Part shown: positions 1 through 9,911 of the stretch, piece by piece
How the letters are laid out: each line of letters opens with the position of its first letter
Position numbering within the stretch: position 1 is the stretch's first letter
Assembly (NCBI GenBank): GCA_050084515.1
Contig: CM114274.1
Span: forward strand, 31,558,001-31,622,000
Length of the DNA stretch: 64,000 nucleotides
Source of the DNA: Blasia pusilla
Lineage: Eukaryota > Marchantiophyta > Marchantiopsida > Blasiales
Direction: 5' to 3'
Notes under the pieces: generated by a model
What the model was told of the DNA's origin: nothing
The model's database searches: none
Seen by the model: only the letters and a program-made list of their open reading frames with translations
Translations under genes and position numbers: made by a program

Positions 1-429
1 ATAATTCCTGAAGAACTGATGTATTCGAAGTGGCTCTCCTCCTGTCAACTTAGGGCCCATATCTGGCTCCCAAGTCTCCATCGTGACTACGGTAGGACTC
101 TCCGGCGTGGATATCGGTGGTTGCTATGGTGCAACCCCATCTCAAACAATGACACTCGACCGCTCTCCTGCAGCCAAGTGCAAACTCTGATCTCCTCCAC
201 ATGCAGTGCCCGGAACCACGCTCGATGCTGTGGTTATCATCTCTTGGCGTACGTGCAAAACATTCCAAGAAGTCCAAGGGTGTCTCTCCCGATCTCCCTT
301 GGTGTGTCGATCTCCTCGGGTCTCGCCCCCAGCCACTGCCTCCACCGTCTCGGTAGGCATGGGGCTCACCAACGCAACCGCTGTGATCTGCCGTGATCTC
401 ATCCGACGTTGCTCAGCCACTTCCAAGCT

Positions 430-1019
430 GAAGATCCATGTCAAGCAGTTGAGGTCCATCGCCTGACCCAAGACATGGCGTCGCGATGCCTCTGATATTG
501 AAGATATTGCCGTCACTTATGTGGGAAATCCCATCGCCCGCTCTCTCTCGTCGGTGTTGGGCTCCACCAACTTCTGAACCTGGTCATCCCAAACCAAGCC
601 AGGATCGGCCTCCTTGTATGCATAGGAAGCGGAAAAACTCACAAACGTGGGCAAGGCTGCCCGCGGCCTGCCTACCCTGTTGACCACAGTCAACGGTGGT
701 CGATCATCGTGCCTCACTACCTATGATCGACGACATCAATCCATAATGATATCCACTAACAAATGGGAGGGGCGCTCCACAATCGCATATGCCTTCGTAA
801 CAATGCATGGGGCACCAAGTTGGTCCACCATAGATGCGGGCGATGGGCTCTAGAACCTACACTCGCCGCATCCAAGAACACTATTGGGCCGATCCGTGCA
901 CGCACCTGATGAGCACTCGTCACCACCCGTGACCTGGAGTCTCCTAAGATTTGAGAATGTAGGTTGGACAACGATACTGGTGCTCCTGCAACTACCGCAA
1001 GACCCTCCACATCTCCCAA
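430..1019 (-). pseudogene. C5-cytosine DNA methyltransferase fragment (C-terminal half) in copy L
   Basis: Minus-strand translation gives a helix-rich stretch (SAHQVRARIGP), then FLDAASVGSRAHRPHLWWTN at about 810-930. Further down come DERERAMGFPT (about 520-560) and SRRHVLGQAMDLNCLTW (about 430-490). The same blocks in the same order occur in copy R next to clear methyltransferase motifs I and VI, so this is the target-recognition and motif X end of the same enzyme. Motifs I, IV and VI are missing and the frame is broken between blocks. It is a relic inside a retroelement, not a host methyltransferase gene. Confidence 0.7.
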
Positions 1020-1373
1020 AACAACCTGGACCGAGTGTCAGCTAGCCCGTTGCCTCGTCCGGCACTTGATTGGCCCTGACATGGTCAAGCGGCAATGACC
1101 AAATCAATGGTCCCTACCCGCTCTAAGTCCTGCGCCCCCAACAACAACTGTCATGCTCCGGTGCAAATGCCTCGCTCCACGTGGTCTGCACGTGCTGATT
1201 TTCCAATCGTCGAAGCTCCTTAGTCGAGCCCCACAACGACACCTCTCCTCCATGGAATGATGCGGCTACCATAACACTCCTCTCCATAGAAATGTCAGAA
1301 ATGGGAGTATCCTCTGCATGGACATGTCCCTCAATCAAATCACTAGGCCAAGTGTTGGCACCGCTTAATGGTA

Positions 1374-1838
1374 CTAAGGTCGCCACCACTCCTCGACATC
1401 GTAGGACTCTGCATCAGTCACTATCGCCTTGGCTCGCACCACGGACTCATCTGTAGGATGTCGCAGGAAAATCCTCACTACAACCTCCTGTGGGATGATA
1501 TACTGTGTGGTATCTGCTCCACCCAAGGATGTCTGTATCTTGAATGGAGAACGCTCCACATCGGCTCACGTCAAGCCCAATCCTCTGAATGACGCTTTCC
1601 CCAACATCAGGGGTTGTGCTCTTGAATCCAACAAGACGCGCTGCGGACTAAAAGCTCTACCTTCGGGACTCACCAACTGGAAGACCGCTCCTCGGTTGTC
1701 CAGCAACACAACACGAGGAGAAGCCATGGCACGCTCTATTGCGGGTCTAGCGGGCATCTCCACCATCCTAGCAACCGTAACATGCCATGAATATGACATG
1801 GATAGCCCGAGCACCCGCTCCAAGGGCAAGTCCATCAC
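1374..1838 (-). pseudogene. Retroelement protease-like segment, copy L
   Basis: Two adjacent minus-strand frames (1566-1838 and 1374-1559) align block by block with the open segment at 2699-3200 on the plus strand. Shared blocks are DLPLERVLGLS, MPARPAIERA, RVVLLDNRGAVFQLVSP, QRVLLDSRAQPLMLGKA, FKIQTSLGG and AESYDV. The layout resembles the aspartic-protease-like part of Ty3/gypsy polyproteins, but the expected D-T/S-G triad is replaced by LDNR or LDSR. Protease assignment is therefore by position and fold-like pattern only. Confidence 0.55.
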
Positions 1839-2589
1839 CTCTGAACGTGGTGCAGAAACTCCAACTCTGCGCTCACATAGTGAGGCGGCCAGCTAAAAAG
1901 CCTCGGCGGGCGTACCCCCAACGTCGTAACATCAAAAGCAAAAAATAAAGAAGTGCGATACACAACGGTGGCCGCCAACAACGTGCTCAACACATGCCCC
2001 TCATGAGCATCAACAATAGGAGTCGTCGCACTTGCTTCTCACATCGCCCTCTGTGCTTGCACAACAACAACATCACCAACTCTCCAGGGACTCTGATCAG
2101 GACCGATCGATGGGGTCCTCATTGCTTCGGAAAACGTGACAGACTGAGGAAGCCTAGTCTGTTTCCTGGCTTCCCCCGCTGTGGATCCAACTCTGCGGAT
2201 GCTCCACGCGTCACAATTTTGGCTGCCTCCATGTGGGCAACCCCGCACATCCAACCAGGATCCTCCATATCTTTGGCTCCTCCATATGATGTCGATGCCA
2301 TGGATTCGACATCGGGTAATCTCAATTCCATAGCGGCAATCTGCTCCTATAGCTGATGTACCTGAGCAGCCATCCTAGCCTCACGCCCGACATCTCCCTC
2401 GACGCGTCTAGGTGGTGGGACTCTACCTTCTCCACGGGTAGCTCCACCATCCTGTCGGGCAACTCTAGCTCCTCGTCCCCCAACGGGACCACCTAGTGCA
2501 CCATCTCTAGGCCCACCTGGACCGGCTACTTCCTTTGGTGCCCTCTCTGACCCTTGGTACGGACGTAACTCAGAATGTAAAATGAAACA

Positions 2590-2690
2590 CCTAGCGCGTG
2601 TATGACCATACCTCTGACAATAGTCACACTGATAACCTTCAAGTGCAACACCATCTCCTCCTCCATGCTAAGGCACACGTCCATGACCCT
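2590..2690 (-). pseudogene. Gag zinc-knuckle region of copy L, ending at the head-to-head junction
   Basis: On the minus strand GYQCDYCQRYGHTRARC gives one intact CX2CX4HX4C knuckle at about 2590-2630. Upstream, GHGRV encoded near 2680-2692 looks like the second half of another knuckle. The same short DNA block recurs at 8024-8043, where two gag fragments of the same family meet, so it may mark a recombination-prone point. Confidence 0.6.
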
Positions 2691-2698
2691 CAAGTGAG

Positions 2699-3514
2699 AT
2701 GATTGCTTCTTGTTCAGAGGTAGTTGAGGAGGTGGTGGACTTGCCCTTAGAGCCGATGCTCGGGAAGTCCCCCATAGAGTCATGGCATGCGGCGGTGGCG
2801 AAGTTGGTAGATATGCCAGCTCGACCGGCCATAGAGCGAGCAGTGGTGACACCTAAAGTAGTGTTACTGGATAACCGAGCAAGATTTTTTCGCTTGGTGA
2901 GTCCCACGGGGATAGTATACCACCCGCAGCGCGTCCTACTTGATTCGGAAGCGCAACCATTGATGTTAGGGAAGGCGGCGTGTTTAGCGTTGGGGTTACA
3001 GAAGGCCGACATTGAGCCTTGTCCCTTCCAGATACAAACCTCGATTGGGGGCGTGTCACCCATGCAGTATATGACTCGACAAGAGATAGTTGTCAGAGTC
3101 CAACCAGAGCATGCGACAGATAGTGCTATGGTGCACACACCTGAGATTACGACACCAGTTGAGTCATACGATAGGTTGGTGGGGAGTATAGTGTTATATC
3201 CCCTAGGATTCATCCTTGACTTCTGGGAGGAGACCGTTGCTTATCAGCCAGGGTGGCAGTCAAGTGACGGGCAGATGAGTCAGTTACCCATGCAGTTTGC
3301 GGGACAAGGTGTTCGATCACGAAGTGGGTCTGTGACCACGTTGCCAACTTTCACACCTAGTCTTAGCTGTACAGGAGAGTTGTTGGAGGGGAACACACAT
3401 ACGGAGGATGTCCCAGTAGCGGATAGTCCCACGGAGAGACAGGCCATGGCGGGTGTCTCTTGCCATGTTGGCGAGACCTCTTCACCATTGTGGGGTACGA
3501 CTCGAGAGCTATAG
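2699..3514 (+). pseudogene. Retroelement polyprotein segment (protease-like plus linker), copy R
   Basis: Open for 271 codons with an ATG near the copy junction, but surely a piece of a larger polyprotein. Residues about 10-95 (PARPAIERAVVTPKVVLLDN, QRVLLDSEAQPLMLGKAACL) match the protease-like segment of copy L. Residues about 115-205 contain IQTSIGG, ESYDRLVGSIVLYPLGFILD and VAYQPGWQSSDGQMSQLP, a block that precedes the methyltransferase. The last 60 residues match the equivalent linker of copy L near 1123-1389. The stop at 3512-3514 breaks the frame that should lead into the methyltransferase. No DTG/DSG catalytic triad is visible. Confidence 0.65.
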
Positions 3515-3601
3515 AGGAGTGCCGACGACCTTGTGAGGCATGCGTGGAGTCATGCTTTTATCCTGGAGTAGCGAGAGTCAGATGGCGATCGGGATCTTTG
3601 A

Positions 3602-4560
3602 GTGGAGACTTTGGCCCCACTGGATACCACACCCATTGTGTGGCAGTGTCCAGAGGAGGGTGTTAAGGTGTTAGATCTCTTCGGAGGGATTAGCAGTGAA
3701 TTGGCTGCAGTATTGCAGGTGGGCATACGGGTGCATCAGTACCTTTATGTGGAGAAAGATGAGACCGCACGGCGAGTATCATTATGTCACATGGCGAGAT
3801 TGGTCCAGTGGTATTCTCACTTATTTCCGGTATCTGCAGTACGGGGATATCAGCATACACTACCCGCCGACATCTCTTTGGTGGGGGCGCATGATCTGGA
3901 TAGAGTTGGCACCATTCATTTGTTGATTGATGTCAGGGTTATTCATCGGCAGGCCGAGGATTTGGATTGCAGGATTCGAGGTTAGGGATGTTTTGGGAGA
4001 TGCTGCGAGTAGTACGACACTTGCAGGAGAGTCAGACATGTTCTCGAGCGTACATTTTGGAGAACGTGCCATTGTTGGGAGACACTCGTGCACGTCTGAT
4101 GACAAGTGTGTATCAGATAAGGTCCTGGTTGGGACCTGCTGTGTTGCTAGATGCAGCGCAAGTTGGATCACGTGCCATTCGAGGTACTGAGTCGAGCATA
4201 CGATGAAGTCCTGAGAGCACCACATGTCACAGTGGATGCTATTTTGGGCTCAGGGCGTTGATCTGAGGTGGTGACGCGGGATGATAGACCACCGTTGGCG
4301 ATGGCCAATAGGGTGGGGGAGTTGAGGGCAGCCTTACCTACGTTGGTAAGCTTCCCAGCATCCCATGCCTTTCGTTAGGGAGGGCCAAGCATGATTTGGG
4401 ATGAGGTGACCCGAGCATTAGAGGAGCCTACAGCAGATGAGCGCGAGCGCACCATGGGGTTTGCTACGGGTACTATGGCGGTGCCAGGTATGACTGAGGC
4501 ATCCCGGAGACAGGTGTTGGAGTAGGCGATGAACCTCAACTGTCTCACATGGATAGTCAT
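3602..4560 (+). pseudogene. C5-cytosine DNA methyltransferase domain within retroelement, frame-shifted
   Basis: Motif I is clear: VLDLFGGISSELAAV at about 3668-3712 (AdoMet binding), followed by a YVEKDETARRVS strand-helix block. Motif IV should follow at 3925-3945. The frame breaks there: CQGYSSAGRG is encoded from 3931, but the preceding W-P is lost and a TGA lies just before the catalytic Cys codon. The new frame continues through GMFWEMLRV, motif VI ENVPLLGDTRA (4060-4090) and LLDAAQVGSRA (4141-4180). The C-terminal block includes DERERTMGFATG and MNLNCLTW (about 4436-4555), interrupted by a TAG at 4520-4522. A live ancestor would have methylated cytosine in DNA. This copy cannot. Confidence 0.75.
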
Positions 4561-4786
4561 CCTAGGTATGGCTGAGCAGAGATGGATGCGATTGTCATCC
4601 ATGTCGTCACGTCCACGAGTTGGACCATTTCCTAAAGGGTCTGTACATGCATTGGCTGGGGGCAGGACGAGGCGAGATAGGCATCCATGGACTTCTTGGG
4701 ACATCGTTCGAGCAGAGAGTGCGAAGGCAACCAGAGTAGCATATGCTCATTTTTTGGATGTGGAGCATGCTGTAGGAGGTGAGAGT

Positions 4787-5335
4787 TGTCACGTCTTTTA
4801 GGATAGATCGGTGAGATCTAGTAGAGCGCCTTTGTGAGTAGTGTAGGACATGCTCAGTAGGCTGAGGATGACCTGCTGAGGCCCCGGGAAACTTGAGAGA
4901 GTAGGTTTCCCCTTCGTTTCGGCTCATTTGGAGCCATATTGAGAAACTTACTATTTTAGGTACTATTTTGAGTATATGATCGCCTTTCTATTTTGGTAAA
5001 TGGCCCTTGACCTCCAACATCAGGTCAAGAGCCAAACAGGTGACTTGGGAGAATAGGTTACCATGGAAAGAGCTTGGGAGAAGGGGGGGTATACCTCAAG
5101 GAGAGAGAGCTTGAGAGATCATTCTCTCTTTGTTGAACCTGTTAGCATGATGCAGCGGAGCTATGGCCCCTTGCCTTGTGAGTGTAACCCAAGCCTCTCA
5201 TTAGGAGAATGGGTTTGGTTTGACATGAGAGAGAGTGCACACCTTTGAGAGCTATGGTGTGAGATGGTGTAGAGAGAGATTGGATCTTACTTTACGAAAA
5301 GAGAATGAGAGAATGAGAGAGTGAGAGAGCTTCAT
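4787..5335 (+). repeat. LTR-like repeat, family A, copy 1
   Basis: About 550 bp beginning TGTCACGTCTTTTAGG and ending in a GAGAG-rich tract near 5335. It is clearly related to the inverted copy at 14450-14999 along its length: the shared blocks include TTTCGGCTCATTTGGAGCC, TTTGTTGAACCT, and GGAGCTATGG followed by CCTTGTGAGTG. The 14450-14999 copy begins TGTCA and ends TGACA, the usual inverted LTR termini, and sits next to a gag region. The 5' neighbour here is the truncated methyltransferase element, and the boundary falls at a short stretch (TTGTCAC) common to both. Confidence 0.6.
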
Positions 5336-6820
5336 GGGGGAGATCTCTAGTCACTCCCTATTTTTTTAGATTGGGGACCGTGTTCCCCGTTTAGCGGCTC
5401 ATGGGAATGATCACCGGAGCAAGGGATGCTTTGATTGTTCTTTGCATTTGCCGATTTTTCCTGTGTAAGAGTGGCGCGCGGAAGTGCTGCCCAATTTCTG
5501 ATAGGGATTGATTATGGGGGCGGGTTTGCCCATGCCGGTGCTCTTAGGAGCACTTTGTAGCTTGCTGATTTGTATTTTTACAGGTTTTACATTTTGGTTG
5601 GGAGAATCAGCGCGGAAGCGCTGCCAAATTTTGTGTAGGAGAAAGTGACATTGGGCTTTACAACAGCCCCCTTCAATTTTTACTGGAATGTTCAATTCCA
5701 AATATTCTTTAACGCCGTCCTAGATCGTGAAGCTGTGCACGTTTTCCAACAAATAATGTGCAATTTGGAGTTGCGAGTAAAATTTTATGGTCAATCTTGC
5801 AAAATTGCCATTTCTAGGCGATTTTTAGGGTTAAATTGTTCAAACCCTAAACCAGCCGCCACGCCGGCGGTGGCCATCACCGTCATAGTCACCGTCACCG
5901 GTCACCGGTCAACCCTCACCATCAACGGTCCGTCGTCACCATCAACGGTCCACTGTCGGCCGTTGATGTTGCCTAGCGTTGCTTAGAGCCACATTCGGCC
6001 GTTGTCCACCCTTTGGTTGCCATTCCGCCATTACGGAGTGGAGGGTCTTCCACGACATTCATTGATTCTTTGACTTGCGTCGCCACCACGTACTTTGTTT
6101 TGGACGCCATCGTCATCAAAGTTTTGTCGTCAACTAGTGATGGCAGATGATCTCCTATTTCATACTCCTATGTTGTGATTGGTAGCCGCTCGACGAAGAT
6201 TGAGTACCGTACCGTGCCGTGACGCCTGTAGCCGCAATGCGTCGTCGATTGCCGGCCGTGCGGCTAGTGGCCGCACCGCACTGTCTCGATCGCGGAGCCG
6301 CACCGTCATTGTGGAGCAGAGTGTAGGTTTATTTTTAATTGAGGAGGGTATGCCGCCGAGTGCCGCATCCCACCATCGAGGGCCGTGTCGTTCGTAGCCG
6401 TTCCGTGCCGCCTGCAACGCCGCACCGTTCCGCTCGAACCGGACTGTCTATCAAGGAGTTTTTGAGCGGCGTCAGTACGGAAGGAGTATGACTTGTTGAT
6501 TGGAGGAGTTCTCTCCACGACCGAGTTGGGATTGAGATTTGCAATTTCTGAGGAGCGACATCGACATGTGTTCAGGTTACCCATTCAGGTCCTTTACCCT
6601 ACACGCGTGAGGGATTCGTGGATTTGGGTAGTTTATTTGGGGATATTGGGTTGTGTGGATGCTGAGAGCATCATTTATGTATGTGGTTTAGGGGACATAG
6701 ACTTGTGTGGGATGTCCCGAGTTGAGAGTAGGTTGTCGATGAGATGATAGCCTGGTCGATTTGCCGCACCACGCCGCTTGTTGCCGCACCTTACACGGAG
6801 GGAGAGTGTAGATCGAGTGC
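5336..6820. other. No gene: probable retroelement leader sequence and simple repeats
   Basis: Only short, low-quality open frames are present. Two related blocks (GCGCGGAAGTGCTGCC near 5473 and GCGCGGAAGCGCTGCC near 5610) look like a local duplication. Around 5870-5960 short tandem units of the type ACCATCAACGGTCC and CACCGGTCACCGGTC occur. 6180-6440 and 6750-6800 are GCCGCACC-rich. Lying between an LTR-like repeat and a gag fragment, this may be retroelement untranslated leader. Confidence 0.4.
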
Positions 6821-8022
6821 CGCATGTTTAGGATGAGTGATTGAGGTATTACTCGTGAGTTTGAGAGTGATCGTGTGAGAGGGGCACGAGGGCCATCACG
6901 ACGTCCTTTCAGGATTTTGAGAGGCGAGGTAGTAGACCTGAGACTAACTCTGGAGGGTTTACCTGGAGTGGTGCGAGGTTTCGAGGATCTCCACGTGAGA
7001 GATCACCTCGATCTCCTTCTGTGCCATCTTCAGACGAGGGGGAGCATGTAGAGGAGTTTGTGAGCACATCGCCACACATTGTGAGTGGTCCTACGAGTTG
7101 GGCGTACGAGATGGACGATCGGGGTAGAGGATCGCGTAGGTTTTCAGCTGCAATAGGCACGATTGAGTTGCACGATTTCATAGCAAAGTTTAGGAGTTGG
7201 TGCGACTCCCAGCTAGCAAGGAACTCTAGAGAGTTCAACCCGTTTACATCATAGAACGGTATGTTCCAGCATTTAGAGGGGGCACCCATGGACGATTACC
7301 ATGAGTTCTCTCTAGAGATATGCACGTGAGATTGAGACGTGGAGGCTCTACTATGACCCACATTATGTGTCATGGACGGAGCCGTTCCCACATGAGGAGG
7401 AGGAGTCAGGAGAGGCTACTTCCTCTTCCACTAGTGACATTTTAGGAGGGGTCACTCGCACGGGAGCAGTTGCACCGTCTAGTCGGGTTCGTCCCAGGTT
7501 TAACCCCGTGGTTGAGTTCTTTGCTGAGTTGAGGGCGAGCTACCACGGGGTACGGACGGAGAAGTTGCAGAGCATCCACGACTTTGAGAGGCGCCCGGGT
7601 GAGAGTTTGCGTGAGGCTTACACTCGCTTGCGCCGGTTGATCAACGTCACTCAGGGGGTGACAGAGGCTCAGGCTATCTAGTCATGGTACGCGATACTGG
7701 AACGGACCCTGCAGACACGAGTGCGGGAGGGGGTGCTTCTTATGAACACCTCCCCTACATTGAGAGATGTTCTTAGGACCGCCAAGAACATTGAGCGTAA
7801 TATGGCGGAGGAAAGCGTAGCCACCATGGGTTTTGGGCGAGAGCTGTCACGATTGCCTGCACTACCTATGCAGCAACGTGGACTCCGAGATAGGTCGATT
7901 GTGGCACCACGAGCTTAGGGAGGATACCGGGGGGCCGTGCCACAGAGACCTGCGCCTTCATATGCGGCTCAGCAGCAGCCGCCTACTATTACTTGTTGGT
8001 CATGTGGTGGAGCCCATCATTA
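6820..8022 (+). pseudogene. Ty3/gypsy gag fragment, plus strand
   Basis: Frames at 7021-7254, 7367-7681 and 7721-7918 together give a gag-like protein. An N-terminal part has IGTIELHDFIAKFRSWCD, then comes the conserved core RPRFNPVVEFFAELRASYHG and FERRPGESLREAYTRLRRL. After that come TLRDVLRTAKNIERNMAEE and a truncated zinc knuckle (TCWSCGGAHH) at about 7996-8022. The minus-strand gag at 8976-9911 shows the same blocks, so both are the same family. Stops (for example TAG at 7679-7681) break the frame, and the fragment ends inside the knuckle at the junction with the inverted copy. Confidence 0.7.
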
Positions 8023-8039
8023 GCACACGTCCATGACCC

Positions 8040-9911
8040 TCAATGTGGCGGCCAGCCGGAACACCTCAGCTGGTCCAACTCCCAACGTCGCCAACTCTAT
8101 GGCAGAAAATAGTAGAGTCTGACTTATTCTGGTGGCCATCTCCAACACTATGGTCGACATTGACTCCACTCGAGCCGGTATAGTAGTTGTCACTCCAACT
8201 CCTCGTGACGTTGACGTACCTGCCTGAGCTGTAGGCACCGCTGGTCATCGAGGCACCATTGATGGTGTGTGTAGTGCCTCCAACAATGTGAATGACTGTG
8301 GAACCCTGGCCTGCCGCCCATCGGTCCCCTCTGGTGGGTCAATCTCAACTCCACCTCTCAATGGCTCGGTGCCTCTCGCAGCACCCCGAGTCACCACTGC
8401 AGCTACCTTAACCTGGGATGCACTACACATAAACCCCATATTGGCGAGATCCTCATCCGGGTTAGGGTAAGAGGTAGAAGCTGAAGCCACACTAGCTGCT
8501 AGCGGCTCCGTGCCTTCCCTGAGCTATATCATCGTCATGGCAGCAATTTTCTTCTCCAATTGATTGATGCGTGAGAGAAGTGCCGGCTCTGGTGCTCCCG
8601 CTCTATCTCCTCTGGCTGGTGGTGGTCCTCTACCACCATGTCTAGGAAGAACTCCTCGACCTCCTCCAGTACGACCGCCCCTAGGCCCTCATCCCACCTC
8701 TGGAGATGCCTCTCGACGAAGGTCATATCATCTATACCTAGTGTGACCATATCTGTGGCAATAGTCACACTCGTACTATGGTGGGGCCAACCTCTGGGGC
8801 TCTGGAGCAATCGGAGGCGCTCGTGGTCCTCTCCCATGCTGTGTGCAGTCTCTCTGCCTATGGGCCCCTCCACACGTCCAACAAGACAACATTGGTCCTT
8901 GATGAGCAACATATGTAGGTACAGGTACCCGCCCTGCTCTCTGGGCACACTATCCTGCTCTCGTCATACTAGTGCTCATTGTGGCACCTGTGGGGTCATC
9001 ATCGCTCGTAGACCCGTCGACTCTCGAGAAAATCCAGCGGTCACTACCTGCTCCTCACTCATGTTGAGCTCAATACGCTTAGAAAACTCAAAGACCACCT
9101 TCAATGTGGGCTCTGCTGTGTGAATCAACAACGCATCTCGGACTCTCCTCCGTAGTTCTCGGTCGAGAACCCCGTACCAATACTGGATTGACTGCGCCTC
9201 AATCACTCCATACGTAGCAATGATCAGCCTCCTCATGCGCGTGAATGTCTCTCTCAGACTCTCACCCGATCGTCGCTGAAAATCCTGTAGACTCTTCAGC
9301 TTGTTGGTGCGTACGCCATGGTAGCTCTTCCCCAATTGTCGGAACAACTCCACTATGGGATTGAAGCAGGGTGGCCCTCGACCACCTGAGGTCTCTGCCA
9401 CATTGCCTATTTCACTGCCCTCCTCTCCATCTACTCTCCGGGCTGATGGTGTGGGTCTCTCTCCTCTCACGATCCCATCATATGCCTCGCGACCACTAGT
9501 GGACACATACCCTAGAGCCCAATACATCCTCCAAGCATCTATCTCTACTAAATATAGTGATAAAAAATCCATGTAGTCATCCATCGGAGGACCCTCCAAG
9601 TGCTAGAACAACCCCTTCCATGCCATGAAAGGGTTGAACCGTGTCGGGGTCCGTATCTCTTGGAAGTCGCACCACGTGTCGAACTCCTGGATAAAATCAT
9701 CTAAGTCGATGGTGCCCACTTGCACCGAGAAACTACGCATGCCCTGATGGCCCATGGGGGGAGGGGGTGCGTCTCCGCACCGTGTCCGCCTCCGCGCCCA
9801 ACTACCTCTTCCTCCGCACCCTGTTCGCCTCCACGCCTGGCTGCTTCCGCCTCCGCACCACGTTCGCCTCCACGGCAGCCACCCCTCCCGCGGCTCCAAG
9901 TTACTTAACAC
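8040..9911 (-). pseudogene. Ty3/gypsy gag plus linker fragment, minus strand
   Basis: Minus-strand reading gives VGTIDLDDFIQEFDTWCDF (about 9660-9720). The gag core follows in an open 207-codon frame (8976-9599): CFNPIVELFRQLGKSYHG, FQRRSGESLRETFTRMRRL, and KRIELNMSEEQV. Next is a zinc-knuckle region at about 8740-8900 (CWTCGGAHRQRDC, then YECDYCHRYGH). A linker at 8245-8490 (ASTSYPNPDEDLANMGFMC) matches the linker of copy L at 2119-2331, tying this gag to the methyltransferase-bearing family. The fragment stops where protease-like sequence should start, at the head-to-head junction near 8040. Confidence 0.7.
9770..9892 (-). repeat. In-frame tandem repeat in gag N-terminus
   Basis: About three units of roughly 39 bp encode WRRTWCGGGSSQA, WRRTGCGGRGSWA and RRRTRCG on the minus strand. 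The unit length is a multiple of three, so the gag frame is kept. This looks like slippage expansion of an Arg/Gly-rich stretch. Confidence 0.55.

Larger units (their letters stand above)
1..2690 (-). mobile_element. Decayed Ty3/gypsy-type element carrying a C5-cytosine methyltransferase, copy L
   Basis: Read on the minus strand from 2690 to 1, this fragment keeps an ordered set of retroelement parts. First is a gag-type zinc knuckle (about 2590-2630, CDYC-QRYGH-TRARC, i.e. CX2CX4HX4C). Then come a linker (2119-2400), a protease-like segment (1374-1838) and the C-terminal half of a DNA methyltransferase (about 430-1019). Stops and frame changes separate the parts, so it is not functional. Methyltransferase motifs I to IV, present in the facing copy at 3660-3945, are not seen here, which suggests an internal deletion around 1020-1120. 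The fragment runs off the left edge and meets copy R head-to-head near 2690. No reverse transcriptase is visible in either copy. Confidence 0.75.
2690..4790 (+). mobile_element. Decayed Ty3/gypsy-type element carrying a C5-cytosine methyltransferase, copy R
   Basis: Plus-strand counterpart of copy L. It starts abruptly inside the protease-like region at about 2690, with no gag. It runs through an open stretch (2699-3514) and a complete but frame-shifted methyltransferase domain (3602-4560), then a short tail (to about 4790), where an LTR-like repeat begins. Coding similarity reaches into that LTR edge, so the element is truncated rather than ending at its own LTR. RT, RNase H and integrase are absent from the surviving part. 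Cytosine methyltransferases captured by retrotransposons are described, as I recall, in charophyte algae and dinoflagellates. This is the same kind of arrangement. Confidence 0.78.

Noticed and set aside
3602-4560. Cytosine methyltransferase as a host gene (CMT/DRM/DNMT1)
   Set aside because: It lacks BAH, chromo and UBA domains, is flanked by protease-like retroelement sequence, recurs in an inverted copy with the same flanks, and is frame-shifted.
4760-4790. GGAGGTGAGAG as a polypurine tract before a 3' LTR of copy R
   Set aside because: The coding similarity of copy R continues through it into the LTR edge, so the purine run is better explained as coding sequence at a truncation or insertion point.
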